Shown here: positions 36,755 through 47,620 of the stretch, piece by piece
Numbering within the stretch: the first letter of the stretch is position 1
Layout: every line of letters begins with the position of its first letter
Assembly (NCBI GenBank): GCA_003013855.2
Contig: ML058449.1
Span: 2,170,001 to 2,234,000, forward strand
From: Liriodendron chinense
Lineage: Eukaryota; Streptophyta; Magnoliopsida; Magnoliales; Magnoliaceae
Direction: 5' to 3'
DNA length: 64,000 nucleotides
Program-made: the position numbers and the translations under genes
The notes under the pieces: model-generated
The model's database searches: none
The model's input: only the letters and a program-made list of their open reading frames with translations
What the model was told of the DNA's origin: nothing

Positions 36755-37190
36755 AAACTCTGTGGGGCCCACCGTGATTTACTTATTTTATCCACTCCGT
36801 CCATCCACCTTAATAGATAATTTTAGATATGGTGCAAAAAAATGAAGCATATAAAAATCTAAAGTGGACCACACCACTGGAAAAGTGTGAACTGAATGTC
36901 TACCATTGAAAAATTCGCGGGGGACACAGAAGTTTTGGATCAAGCTGATATTTGAGTTTTCCATTCATCCGTGTCCATGTGATCTTTTGAACAGGTTGGA
37001 TGACAAATAAACATCACTGTGGGGCCTGGGAAGGTTTCAACGGTGGAAATCATTATTCCCACTATTTCCTGTGGCATGGTCCACTTGAGATTTGAGATGC
37101 TTAAATTTTGGGCTCAACCACTAAAATGAGCTGGAAAAACGTATGGACGGAATAGATAAAGCACATACATTCTAGGTGGGCCCAACAGAG
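36755..37190. mobile_element. Foldback MITE (GGGCCCACC family)
   Basis: The left arm 'gtggggcccaccgtgattt...ccactccgtccatccacc' is mirrored by 'gtatggacggaatagataaa...aggtgggccc'. The centre has 'gttggatgacaaataaacat'. Confidence 0.75.
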
Positions 37191-37981
37191 TTTACTCCGC
37201 ACGATAAGAGCGTGCGGAGTAACACCGCACGGAACGCTGTTTCAACAAAAGGGTTCGACCGCCCTTCTCTTCACTGTAGACGAAAGGGTTCCGCGAAAGA
37301 GGGGGAGATTCTTGAAATCCCTAAAATTCCTCCTAAATCCCCCCAATTTCGTCGGAAATTCCCTGTTCCTTCACTGATTATGTACGGTGGACGGATCAAT
37401 TGCGAAAAAGGAAGTAAAAGGTGGTGATTATCGAGCACTTACAGCACACGGAAGCTTGGATTGGCCCACTGCAACGTTCGATGAGCGATCCTCCTTCAAG
37501 GTATGGAAATCCCTAATTTTCTCCTCTTTTCTGTCGATTTTTTTGGGTATTTTCGCAATCCCCCCATTATCGGCCCTTTTATCGACAATAGGGGGTTGTT
37601 GGCTACAGAACTCCCGTGGAGGGTAGGTGGCTACAGCGACATTCCTTACGGTGTCAGAGATTTTCGGCAGATATCGACAATATCGCCTAATTATCGGCGA
37701 TATTTGGAAGAGAAACGAATAACTGGGGTTTCGTTGTCGCAAGTCTGGCGACACCGATAATATCGACGATATTGTCGATATTTCGTCGACAATGCAAACA
37801 CTGGTTAACGTTGCATATTGTGAGAATCATGTTATTACATGAGTTTATGGTTTTATTTTGATGCCTTGGAAAGGTCGGAAAGATGTATGAAGTATTTGAA
37901 ATTATTTTGGAAAATGAATGACAGGAATCATGCATGCCATATGATTGAGAACTCCAGTATGTGATTAATCACTTGAGTTGA

Positions 37982-38186
37982 TTTGGGTTGAGCGCACAAG
38001 TGTGTTGCAATAGACCGTTGCTTCATTGATCGAGGCCAGTTGGGTGAGCACCCAAGTGTGTGCAACAGACCAGCTACGCAGGCCAAGTGGAGGCTCCGTT
38101 GATTGAGGCTGGTTGGGTGAGCACCCAAGTGTGCGCAACAGACCAGCTACGCAGGCCAAGTGGAGGTGTGGGACAGTTCGTGATCC
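37982..38186 (+). repeat. 73-bp tandem repeat in the solo LTR
   Basis: 'ttgggtgagcacccaagtgt' recurs at 38040 and 38113, each followed by 'accagctacgcaggccaagt'. A shorter diverged unit precedes at 37983. Confidence 0.85.
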
Positions 38187-38801
38187 GAGTTAACTATGCC
38201 GCTAAGGACCGATGTTCCAGGATGATAACGTTGACCAACTGGAGGTTTTATTGATAACCGTACTGAAACAGTTGATGCATGTTGGCTTATCTTGCATTAT
38301 ATGCATATTTTTGAAAACTTGGTTGATGATATTTTAGATTTGAATACTCGATGCCTCATGTTTTCAGAAAATCTTCTTATGCAATTTTATATATATGGTT
38401 ACATGTGATAAACCATACGAGATTACTCGCCGGCTTTTATAGATGACGAAGTGTTATGCGATTAACCGTAGTGACAGGTGATGACTTAGAAGGTTTCGAG
38501 GAAGCGATCCCAGAAGAAGAAAATTTTTAGAAGACTCACTTTAGTAGATTTCCTTATATCTTTATTTTAGTTTGAAAAGCATTAATGTAATAAGGTCCAT
38601 TAGTTGGCCATGAGTTTAGAAAAGTTGGAAATTTTATAGTTTGAACATTATCAATAAGGTTAGTTTATTTTAATTCTATGAGTTTGATACCATGTGAATG
38701 GGAAAAAAATATATATGTATTTTTGAAGCATTCATCATTAACATACTTGAATTCGAGATTTGAATCCATGTACTCAAGTGTCGAATTTTGGGGGAGTTAC
38801 A

Positions 38802-39690
38802 TCTACTCTGTTATATCACCTAAAAGCGACCAAATATGCCCTCACATCTCCATACTCCGCATTTGTTCATTTCTCCCTAATCTCACAAGCTATTGGTGCA
38901 CGAACACCTTTACCCGCCTCTATTGTTGCATCTATCACCACTTGCCAACAAGGGGAGTGCAACATTTGAATTTTGAAGTTAACTTATCATGTATGAATGT
39001 CTTGGTTGTTGCCTATTAAGCTTCTCCATCATAGTTTTTCCTCAAATCTTTTTTCCAACTTCCTCTGCTTTGCTGTCTCTTTCCTAAACAAAATGGGATC
39101 ACATGAGCCCCCTAGCTCTAACACATCCACATCATCAGCAATTGAAAGAACATGTGAAGTCTATTGTTGGTTCAAGGCACGCTACTAACCACCAAACATA
39201 CCCTAATTCCCACTCCCACCACACTCCTCCCATTAACACTCCCAGCCCCACTTCCACTGCCTCCCCTACATCACGAACCGACCCCCTCCCTCCAAATATG
39301 TGCTCACATTCTTCATCTTTACAATCGATGGCACATGCTCTCTCTTCTCGCCATTGTCACCTACTTGTCAAAATCCTCACTAGAGTCACATTATCATTAT
39401 CACCCACACCCATATAATCAGGACAAAAAACCTCTGCCCAAGCTGCATCTAGAGCATCTTCTTTTGTATGGTAACTTTTTTTTCATTAATCTCTTTCAAA
39501 TTCTTCTAAATCATCTCCCCTCTCTTGGCACGATTGGGCACCCATCAACTTGCCCCTTTTGATGTGACAAATGTTAGTTTTACTCGTGGGATTCCTCCGG
39601 CCACAATAATTGCATTTTATGGCATGCCTATTCCTGCCCACCCTCACAATGCTGCCATCTGATATCCTCATTTCCTAATTGGACTGCCAT
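38802..39690 (-). pseudogene. hAT transposase, N-terminal part with BED zinc finger (split gene)
   Basis: A candidate start at 39690 gives MAVQLGNEDIRWQHC; after a frameshift 'VGRNRHAIKCNYCGR' follows, and after another 'GGIPRVKLTFVTSKGAS'. Together these form a BED-type zinc finger (C-x2-C plus the GGI.R.K.H pattern), the DNA-binding module of plant hAT transposases. A poorly conserved linker leads to 'HSPCWQVVIDATIEAGKGVR' then APIACEIREK and 'YGDVRAYLVAF' (DUF659, usual form 'PY.Q.MIDAI...G.G..APS.YEI..K'). The frame stops at the solo LTR boundary and resumes at 33086 with the 'YGCTIMCDGW' counterpart, so the two halves were once one gene. Confidence 0.85.
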
Positions 39691-40127
39691 TCGTTCTGCT
39701 CAAAAGTCACAAGTTTTGGATCAACTCAAAGTCTTACCCCACTCCTAGTTGTCAAGTACTCGAGTCGTCAACCCACAACTAGTAACAAACACTAAGCTCC
39801 TACCAAAATATAAGCATATAATGTTACAACAGCATTATCTTAAACAAATAGAAACCTTAAATTTAAGGGAACTATACAAAAAAAAAATATATACCTACTT
39901 AAAATAAAATTTACATTCCAATACCTTTTTTAAGGGTACATTCTAATACCTTCTTCAAAAAAGTTTTCGATAAGCTACCCCATTAATTTAAGTAATTATC
40001 ATTGGAATACCTTCCGTTAGATTTCCTAATGGAAGTTGGGGTCGGTCGTGCAAGCAAAGGGGTTGGCTGGACCCCTTGATGTTTATGTGAAATCCACCTC
40101 AACAACCATGTGCATCATCCCATCTTA

Positions 40128-41812
40128 GGGGGCATTTGGCATGTCTACAAATAAGAGCTTATTGGCTTATTTCTATAAATAAAAAAAAAAAGCTTTTAGA
40201 CCGTTTGGTAAAAGTCTAATGAAGTGCTTATTTTTTAAAAAAGTAGCAAATAAGCTCCGATTTAATAAGTTGGGGAGGGGTTACTTTTTGAAACGGAGCT
40301 TATTTGGCTTAAGCGGGTAGACATTTTGGACTAATTTTTGTACAAGTTTACCCTTAAACTTTTCAAGTAATTCCCATCTTACCCTCTTCTCTTTACAAAT
40401 TCTTCAAGAAAGGCCCACACAATGAACGACCCAAAGTGAAGGTGGGCCCCACATGATGAATGGCCCATATCAAATGTGAGCCTAAATCATGCATAGTCAC
40501 ATCAAAGGTGAGCCCCACATGATGGATGGCCTACTTCAAAGTGTGGCCCCGAATGATGAAGGATCCACATCAAGCAAGCCCTACTAGATGATGGTCCACA
40601 TCAAAGGTGGGACCAACAGGATGGATGATGGACATTGAATGTGGGACCACATGATGGAAGATTGACATTAAAGGTGGGCTCACATGATGAATGACCCATA
40701 TTGAAGGTTGAGCCCCACATGATGGATGATCCATAGCGAAGGTGGGACCTACATGATGGATGGTGGACATCAAAGGTAGGTCCCACATGATGGACTAGCC
40801 ACACCAAGTGGGCCCCACATGATAGTGGTCCACAAAAAAGGTGGAACCCACGTGAGGGATGGTGGACATCAAAGATGGGCCCCTCATGATGAACGACTCA
40901 TATTGAAGTGCAGCCCCAAATCAAGGTGGGCCAACATAATGAACGGTTCACAAAGGTGGGCCCCACATGATAGATGGCCCGCATCAAAGTGTGGCCCAAC
41001 ATGATGGAACATGCACATCAAGTGGGTCCCATTTGATGGACAATCCACGTCAAAGGTGGGACCCACATGATGGATGATGGTCATTGAAGGTGGGCCCACA
41101 TAATTGTCAATTGATATCAAAGATGGGCTCACATGATGAATGACACATAATGAAGGTGGGGCCCCACACAATGAATGGTCCACATCAAGGTGGGCCCACA
41201 TAATGGACGGAGTGGGCTTCACATGATGGATGACCCACATAAAAGTGTGGCTCCTCATAACGGACAATTCACATCAAGTGGGCCCCACCTAATGGACGGT
41301 CCACATCCAAGGTCTCTCATGATGGATGACCCATATCCAAAGTGGGCTGTATGATGGATGATCCACATAGAAGGTGCACCCCACATGATGAATGATAGAT
41401 ATCAAAAGTGGGCCCCACATGATGGACAATCCACTTCAAAGGTAGGGCCCACACTATGGACACATCAAATGTGGAGTCCACGTGATGGGTGATGGGTAGT
41501 GGATATTGAGGGGCCCCACATAAAGAGCAATTAGGAATGATGTTGGGCCCCACATGATGGATGGTCCACCAAAACAACCATTTGGATTGCTCTTATATTA
41601 AAGTAGTAATATTTAAAAATGACGTCAACTACCCTTGAAAAAAGCTCTTATTTAAAAGTTTCACCAAACGTGCTTATTTTAAATAAGAGCTTTTTTTAGA
41701 GATTTTACCAAACGAGCTTATTTAAAACAGAGCTAGAACAAAAGGGACTTACTGAAGTAGCTCTTATTCAAAAAGCTCTTATTGAATTAGAGTAGAGATG
41801 CCAAACGAGCCC
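40128..41812 (+). mobile_element. PIF/Harbinger-like non-autonomous element with minisatellite, copy 1
   Basis: Ends GGGGGCATTTGGCATGTCTA and, inverted, GGGCTCGTTTGGCATCTCTA, with a 3-bp TTA duplication (40125-40127, 41813-41815) as in PIF/Harbinger. Subterminal regions are full of 'aaataagctc'/'gagcttattt' motifs. The centre (40430-41580) is a degenerate tandem array. Two more copies are at 57833-61450. No transposase is visible. Confidence 0.88.
40430..41580 (+). repeat. Degenerate 35-40 bp minisatellite array
   Basis: Units vary around 'aaggtgggccccacatgatg' followed by 'gatggtccacatc'; about 30 units. Open frames here (repeats of HHVGPTFDVDH type) only reflect the repeat. Confidence 0.9.
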
Positions 41813-42869
41813 TTAGTCCAAGGGCCCAAAAATCAGCCCCATCCATGTTTCAAGTGGACGACACAATTGGAAACAATGTATAGGGGAAACCCTAACCCTC
41901 AAAACTATTTCCCTTGGTAGCCACCTAAATCAAGGATGGGCCTAATGTTTCGGCCCCAGGCCTAGTTTTTGGCGTAGCATCTAATGGTTGGAGTGAATTC
42001 TATATAATCATCGCAGTGGGCCCTATAAAATTAAGCGTGGACGTCTGTCTCCCAACTGTTTCCTTTGGCATGGCCCACCTGAATCACAAGTCAGCCTGAT
42101 TTTTTACACCTAGGCCTAACGTGGGATTATAAATCTAATGGTCGGAATGGATCTCACATAAACATCATGGTGGACCCGTAAAAAATCAACAGTGGGCGTC
42201 CTGTAAATTCCACCTTTTTGGGAACAGTTGGGAGAGCAATGCCACCCGTGACTTTCTATGAGGCCCACCGTGATGTGTATGAGAGATCCACTTTGACCAG
42301 CATATGTGTAATTAGGCCTAGAGGAAAAAAATCAGGTTGGCCTGTATTTAGGTGGGCCATGCCAAAGGAAACAGTTGAGAGAGAGACGTCCAACCTTGAT
42401 TTTACAGGGCCTACCGCGATGATTATATGAAATCCACTTCAACCATTAGATTCCACACCAAAATTTCGGCCCAGGGCACAAAGATCACACCCATTTGTGA
42501 TTCAGGTGGGCCGTACCAAGGGAAACATTTTGGGGGGTGAGGATTGTCATATACACCATTTCAATCATGTGGTCCACCTAACTAACAAATGAGGCTAACT
42601 TTTGAGCCCTGAGCTTAACATGGGGTGACGCACCTAGTTGTCATGGCGGATTTTGCATAAACACCATGGTGGGACCTGCTCGAGCGGCCAACCACTTTGG
42701 TCGCACAACCGAACCCCAATTTCCACTAAAAAAATATAACGGAAGGTTCTCTAATGATAATTACTTAAATTAATGGGGTATCTTATTGAAAACCTTTATG
42801 TAAGGGTACCATAATATAAATTCTATATTAAGTAGGTAGTTTTTTGTAAGATTCCCTAACTTTAACTTT

Positions 42870-43475
42870 AAATTCAAATGAATAATGTTGGGCTGATTTG
42901 GGACCACTAAAATATTGCCAAAACGGTCCGAAATTCATGCAATCTACAGAACTCATCCCACTAATGCACATCCGTAAGCATTGACATTATTACAGCAAGA
43001 TATTTGCAGAAATATTAAAATTAAATTCAGATGAATAGTGTCGCCACTATGGTAGACCACCCAATTGCCTACGGAACTTGCCAAAATTCATGTAGTCCAT
43101 GGGATTCACCCCACTATTGCATATCCCCGAGCATTTGACATCATTTCCCCAATAATTTGAAAACAAAAAATTAAATTCAGAAGAATAGTATCGCCAATTT
43201 GGTGTACCACTCAAATGCCCCCAAAACGGACTAAAATTCATGCAATCCATCGTATTCATTCTACTAATGCATACCTCTAAGCATTTGACATCATTCCTTC
43301 CAAGAAATTTCAAGAAAAAATAAGCATAATTTGGATTAATAGTATTCGATTTGGTGGACCACTCGAATGGCTCCAAAACAGGCTGAAATTCATTCAATTT
43401 GTCGGATTCATGGCACTAAGTATTATCCATAAGCATTTGACATCATTCTCCCGAAGAAATTTCAAGAAAAAAATC
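42870..43475. repeat. About 150-bp tandem repeat, 4 diverged units
   Basis: 'aaattcatgcaatc' and relatives recur at 42931, 43084, 43234 and 43386 (spacing 153, 150, 152), each followed by 'aagcatttgacatcatt' or similar. Confidence 0.85.
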
Positions 43476-43775
43476 AAAAATAAATCTAGCACAATTCATT
43501 GAAAAAATGAACCAAAATTTAGAGAGAAAAAAAGGAAGAAGAAAAGCATATGAAAAACTCTGATTTGATACATCGATGTGTAGATCTAAACTCTACACAT
43601 GTATTTGAACAATCCACACTAAAAAAATATATATTGTTGAAAATTATTTCAAAAACAAGAAAAATACAAAAACAAAAACAAGAAAAATTAAACAAACATT
43701 GCCAAATCGACCAATATCTAGCAAGATTGGCCAAATTGGTAATATAAAGTTGAATCAATACATTTGTAGCAAGAA

Positions 43776-43792
43776 GGGGGGGGGGGGGGGGG
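43776..43792 (+). repeat. Poly-G run (17 G)
   Basis: Uninterrupted G17. Confidence 0.98.
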
Positions 43793-45993
43793 AGAACAAG
43801 GATTTTTACCTATTTTTTCAATTTTCCTCAAATTAGGCCCATGGATCTTCTATTCTTCAAAAATGGCTAGATCTTGTGTTTTACTCTCGAATGATTGCAT
43901 AACACTAGTAAAACATAGGTTAGAAACACTCCTGAGAACAAAAAATCTGGAGGGAAAATGCTCAAAAAGTGGAAACAGCCCTAGTTTTAAAGCTAATTTA
44001 CGTGTAGTCATTATGCTAGACAAAAACAACCTTTTACGGTCCTAAATTTCCATAATGTGTAACAGGTGGCACTATTACTGTTATGTAATGGCCATTATGG
44101 TGGTCAACCATTTTTTAACACCTTGTACATACCGAAGCTTATATCCATCAATTCCTCCAATTTCAGCCCCTTTCCATATGATCTCCTGAACACAAGATAT
44201 GTTAACTCACCTTCGTTTCATCATATCTACCAAACTCCATACTCTTACATGTCAATTTTCCTATATTCCAACAAGACGAATCCTATTTTTCTGGAATAGC
44301 TTCTTTACTTGCACGTGTCTAGAATGGTGCGGGAACCCTTGCCTACTTCTCACAACAACTGGGCGCCGTTGTGGCGCATAGCTTCCAAGGGATGCCCAAG
44401 CCAACCCTTACCCATTTCTCACAGAACTCAGGTTCCGATGCAGCACATCGCTTACAGAGAATGCCCTAGTATGAATTCGGAATGTCATATTGTTCGGGTC
44501 AGATTCCTTGCTCTATCAGCGGCCTAGCTTCTTTACTCTCCATTCCATTGCATTTATATGGTATCCCTTCAATGACATGATCAGGAAAGAGAACTGGCAG
44601 ATCACCTTTAAAGCAGGAAGCAATTCCCAGGAAAAAAAAAAAGAACTAGATGATGCAATCCAGGGAAGCTAAAAATTCATAGTAGCTAAAGAGGAAAACT
44701 GGGAGAACCCATGGGCCATGATTGGGTGTAACTGGAAGAGATCAAATTGGGCTCTAGCTGTCAGGAGTAGGTGACTTAATTGAACAAGAAAATTACTGCC
44801 ATTTTGATTGGGCCAAAGCTTTCGATGAGTCCTTTTCCTCGCACAATTTATGGACGAAGATTCTAGGAACGCCATTGCATTGGCATCCGGGAGTTTGTGA
44901 ATTGCTGCATTACTTTCTGTATAAATGAAATAAGAACAGTGACATCCTCATTATGTTCCTTGCATGACAAATGATTATGATTTTGCTTACTCTCTCCCTA
45001 AGGAGTAGGCTGATTTCATCTGTTTTAGTTCATCTCCATCCTATAGTTTGATGGATATTTTACCTCCACTTGAGTTTATATTTTCATAAATCATTATTTG
45101 CGAAAAGATAGATCATTATCTTTTCTCAAGAAGACCTAAATTTAGAAGTGAAATGATGAGATGTGAAATACCCACACCAAATTACAGTGTGAAACATTAT
45201 CATAAAGAGCCAATGACACCATAACTTGGCGGTTCTGTGCCATCTTCCCTGCCAACATGCCACTTGTGTAGGAGACCTGTACCATGAAAAGGGCAGGTCA
45301 ACCATGAAGATCGCCTGGCGCAAAAATAGGGTCAGTCTGCTCATCAGATGGGCCACGGTGTTGGAATCAATGGACAACTGATGGTCCGACTCAACATACA
45401 GATGTGGCCTGCCTAGTGAGAGGACCAGCATTATTTTCAAGAAGGGTGATCATCATTGTGGGCATACTGTTCCCATGGTGTGGATGTAACGGGAAAGATG
45501 GTACGGCACCGAGTTGTGGTGTTGTTGCCTGTCAACAATCAATTCTCTTTCACAACATCAAACAACTGTTAGTGTTAAGTGTGAGGATCAGATGTTTCAC
45601 ACTGAACCATCCTTCCACAGTAAATATCATAGAAAGTTATCAGCAAGATTCCCTCGTGATTAGCTCATTGAAAAATGAAACTAATGACTGGTGCATTTCA
45701 GGCATGTAATTGGAACATTCATCTGGTTGGCCGCACTGTGGATCACCCAAAGCTCAAAAATAACCGTCTGGCAATCATAGGCATCAAAGGACTCTATACT
45801 CACAGAATGGGGACATTTGTTCAATTTTCATACCCATGTATTTCCAGGTCACCAGTCACGCCATTAGAATCACTCAAAATGAGCATATTTGGGTCCATGC
45901 ACAATCTCCAGTGGATCCCACAGTGGAGCCAATGGATGAGTGCTCATGATTACAGCCAGATTGCTAGTCAGGAGAGAGTCTCATTTTAAGAGG

Positions 45994-45995
<2 letters not shown>
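43793..45995. other. Intronic, mostly unassigned
   Basis: 44045-44110 holds a GTAACGGCC-type end. 45250-45720 has a TIR-like segment with 'cagatgggccac' and 'tgtggatgtaacggg'. Frame 44309-44527 is open, but I do not recognise it. Confidence 0.4.

Positions 45996-46032
<37 letters not shown>
45996..46032. repeat. (AG)n microsatellite next to a splice donor
   Basis: GA/AG dinucleotides ending 5 bp from the last intron-side base of the exon at 46038-46188. On the transcribed strand it is a (CU)n tract. Confidence 0.95.
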
Positions 46033-46035
<3 letters not shown>

Positions 46036-46037
46036 AC

Positions 46038-46188
46038 CTGAAGAACACTGACATCTAGATAAATAAGTTGAGGGCAGCCTCTTGCAATGGCTGTCAGACC
46101 AGCATCACCAATCTTGTTGCACCCACTGACATTTAAATGTTGAAGGGAGCACCCTTGACCAATAGCAATAAGTGCATCATCGCCAACC
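46038..46188 (-). CDS. FBL4: F-box/LRR protein FBL4-like, internal exon (penultimate)
   Basis: A 151-bp exon encoding 50 residues after one base that completes the split Arg codon. The product reads VGDDALIAIGQGCSLQHLNV then SGCNKIGDAGLTAIARGCPQ and LIYLDVSVLQ, two consecutive LRRs of the cysteine-containing subtype (GC.L..L.VSGC..I.D.GL.AIA.GCP.L..LDVS). The acceptor is 'ttactag|GG' (46189-46191) and the donor 'CAG|GTGGGC'. Phase: it receives 2 bases from the exon at 49895 and ends in phase 0. An (AG)n microsatellite at 45996-46032 begins 5 bases inside the downstream intron, so the pre-mRNA has a long CU tract right after this splice donor. Length and residues match the corresponding part of FBL4 without indels, by recall. 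Confidence 0.93.
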
Positions 46189-46689
46189 CTAGTAATTGGA
46201 TGCTGAATTAAGATCAAACTACAGTCCAAATATGTACCAAACAAACTCAAATTGTAATAGCAAAGGGATATCCTAAGAATTACTGCACTCAGGACTAGAT
46301 ACTGCAAAACAACAAAGTTAATTACACCAAAAGCATGACGACTGCAGTAGATAAAAAATTTCAAAATATAAGAACTAACATGAATATTTCCATGAAAGCT
46401 CTTAGGAGAGAGGAATCACAGTTTTTCATCTCTTCTTACTTTCATATTTTTCGTACATTTTTTGCACTACCCTTGAGTCAAGGACTGTTTATGTAATTGT
46501 GCAACGCGTTTAAATAATAGGTTCATCTCAAGGAACTAAAGTTGTAAATGGGCCAATTTGGCCAAGCTGTTCATGTCCACAACCCAAGGACCTAGGATTG
46601 GGCCCAAATCCAACCCAAGCCTGCCACAGACTCAAAAATGGAGTCCATGTCTAGCCCATTACACAGAAAGAAACCTGCTAGACTCACAA

Positions 46690-47620
46690 GGTATTAGGCA
46701 ACGATAACAGACGACCATGCAACCATTACGATATGGCCATAATAGCCTTTACGACCCCATAATGGCCGTCACAGCCTTGTAACATTTAATTTTTTTTAAA
46801 AGGAAACTGAATGGAAAAAAAAATGGAAAATTCATAAAATGTGAGGATCCCGAATATGTAATTCTTTTCTAGTTTTGAACATGTATTTGATGGTGTAATG
46901 GGCCATTCTTCAGTAAGAATGTTGTCTCAAGCTGCCTAATGCTATTGACCTGAGTCTGAGATTGACTCTAAAATAGTAGACTGCTATATTAGGCTTCTAA
47001 GCATCTAAATATCAATATATAATTAAGATTATAAGTCTACATATGAGTAATAATGAGTTGATGACACAATTATAAGCCATTATGTAATCATTATATTTAG
47101 GATCCAAACACAAGTCAAGCATGATTCGGTGAATTAGGGTCCATTAAATATAAGTAAAACAAAATGAAGATGGAAAAATTTGGGGGGGGGGGGAGGTGAC
47201 AATTTACCCCTTCTGATATTTCCTAACATGGTTCACTCCACTTCAATTCATCAAATCCCACTCAATTTTTTGTTTTCATCCTCAAAATAGTCTTATATCT
47301 AGTTTAAACTGAATTTTTAAGCTTCCTTCAGGGTTGAAATGAATAAAGAAGTAGAAAAAAAGAGAAATTTTGAAAATAAAAAAAATTCAAAATGGGGCCT
47401 TTATGGTCATATCAGCTTGTAACCGCAGATCAGCTCAGTAACAGTGCCATACGGCCCATCTTTTCCATAACGGACCAATTCACCCCCGTATCCTGGCCCC
47501 TTTTTTCCATAACGGACTCATTCAACCCCCGTATCGTGTAATGATATACGGGGCTGACTGTTTCCTTTACATGATGGCCTTTACAGGTGTAACATAACCG
47601 TTTTTTAATTCCATGCTCTA
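46690..47620. repeat. GTAACGGCC-type dispersed element
   Basis: Both ends are rich in 'ggccataatagcctttacg' and 'atggcctttacaggtgtaac'. The interior block at 46880-46930 matches 30120-30180. Non-coding; superfamily unknown. Confidence 0.6.

Larger units (their letters stand above)
35194..37803. mobile_element. Non-autonomous hAT element (2610 bp)
   Basis: Inverted ends CAGTGTTCGCATTGTCG and CAGTGTTTGCATTGTCG are flanked by a perfect 8-bp duplication GTTAACGT (35186-35193, 37804-37811), the hAT hallmark. Subterminal repeats of 'atatcgtcgata' lie at 35250-35285 and 37745-37790. The interior has no transposase and is largely foldback repeats of the GGGGCCCACC family, with an open but unrecognised stretch at 37250-37700. 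Confidence 0.9.
33087..38801 (+). mobile_element. Solo LTR (Del/Tekay-like), about 3.1 kb, split by a hAT element
   Basis: It begins TATAACGACCCGAGATTTTG and ends AATTTTGGGGGAGTTACA, the same end type as 12685-15485 with two or three changes. Flanks are TTTAC (33082-33086) and TCTAC (38802-38806), a 5-bp duplication with one mismatch. Removing it rejoins the hAT transposase frame. It has a TATA box, a GA-rich stretch at 34790-34890 like the first solo LTR, and a related 3' segment ('gtgatgacttagaagg' near 38480). The hAT element 35194-37803 was inserted later. Confidence 0.85.
39865..42857. mobile_element. Long-TIR DNA element, split by a Harbinger-like insertion
   Basis: Left end 'ataagctaccccattaattt...taccttccgttagatttcct' and right end 'aacggaaggttctctaatga...ttaatggggtatctta' are inverted copies, same family as 19382-20548. 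Without the insert it is about 1.3 kb, close to the other copy. No coding region. Superfamily uncertain (Mutator-like by its long TIRs). Confidence 0.75.
22068..46037 (-). other. Giant intron (23,970 bp) of the FBL4-like gene
   Basis: Donor CAG|GTGGGC at 46037 and acceptor CTCCAG| at 22068 (minus strand) are canonical, and the protein reads ...LDVSVLQ-NLGDIAL... across the join as in other plant FBL4 proteins. The intron holds MITEs, L1 and RTE LINEs, a split hAT transposase, a solo LTR, a long-TIR element and a Harbinger-like element. Confidence 0.88.

Noticed and set aside
37176..37760. Overlapping open frames on both strands inside the hAT element (37.2-37.75 kb)
   Set aside because: No domain recognised. 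It might be captured gene sequence such as a 5' UTR or exon, but I cannot support a call.
38678..39562. Several plus-strand frames of 100-130 codons
   Set aside because: Antisense to the hAT transposase N-terminal half and the end of the solo LTR.
40430..41580. Regularly spaced ~36-bp repeats that could look like a CRISPR array
   Set aside because: Units are degenerate and contiguous, with no unique spacers, inside a plant transposon with TIRs and target duplication.
45981..46364. Treating the whole 127-codon frame as coding
   Set aside because: Only 46188-46038 matches FBL4; the rest is intron, including the (CT)n-encoded Ser-Leu run.
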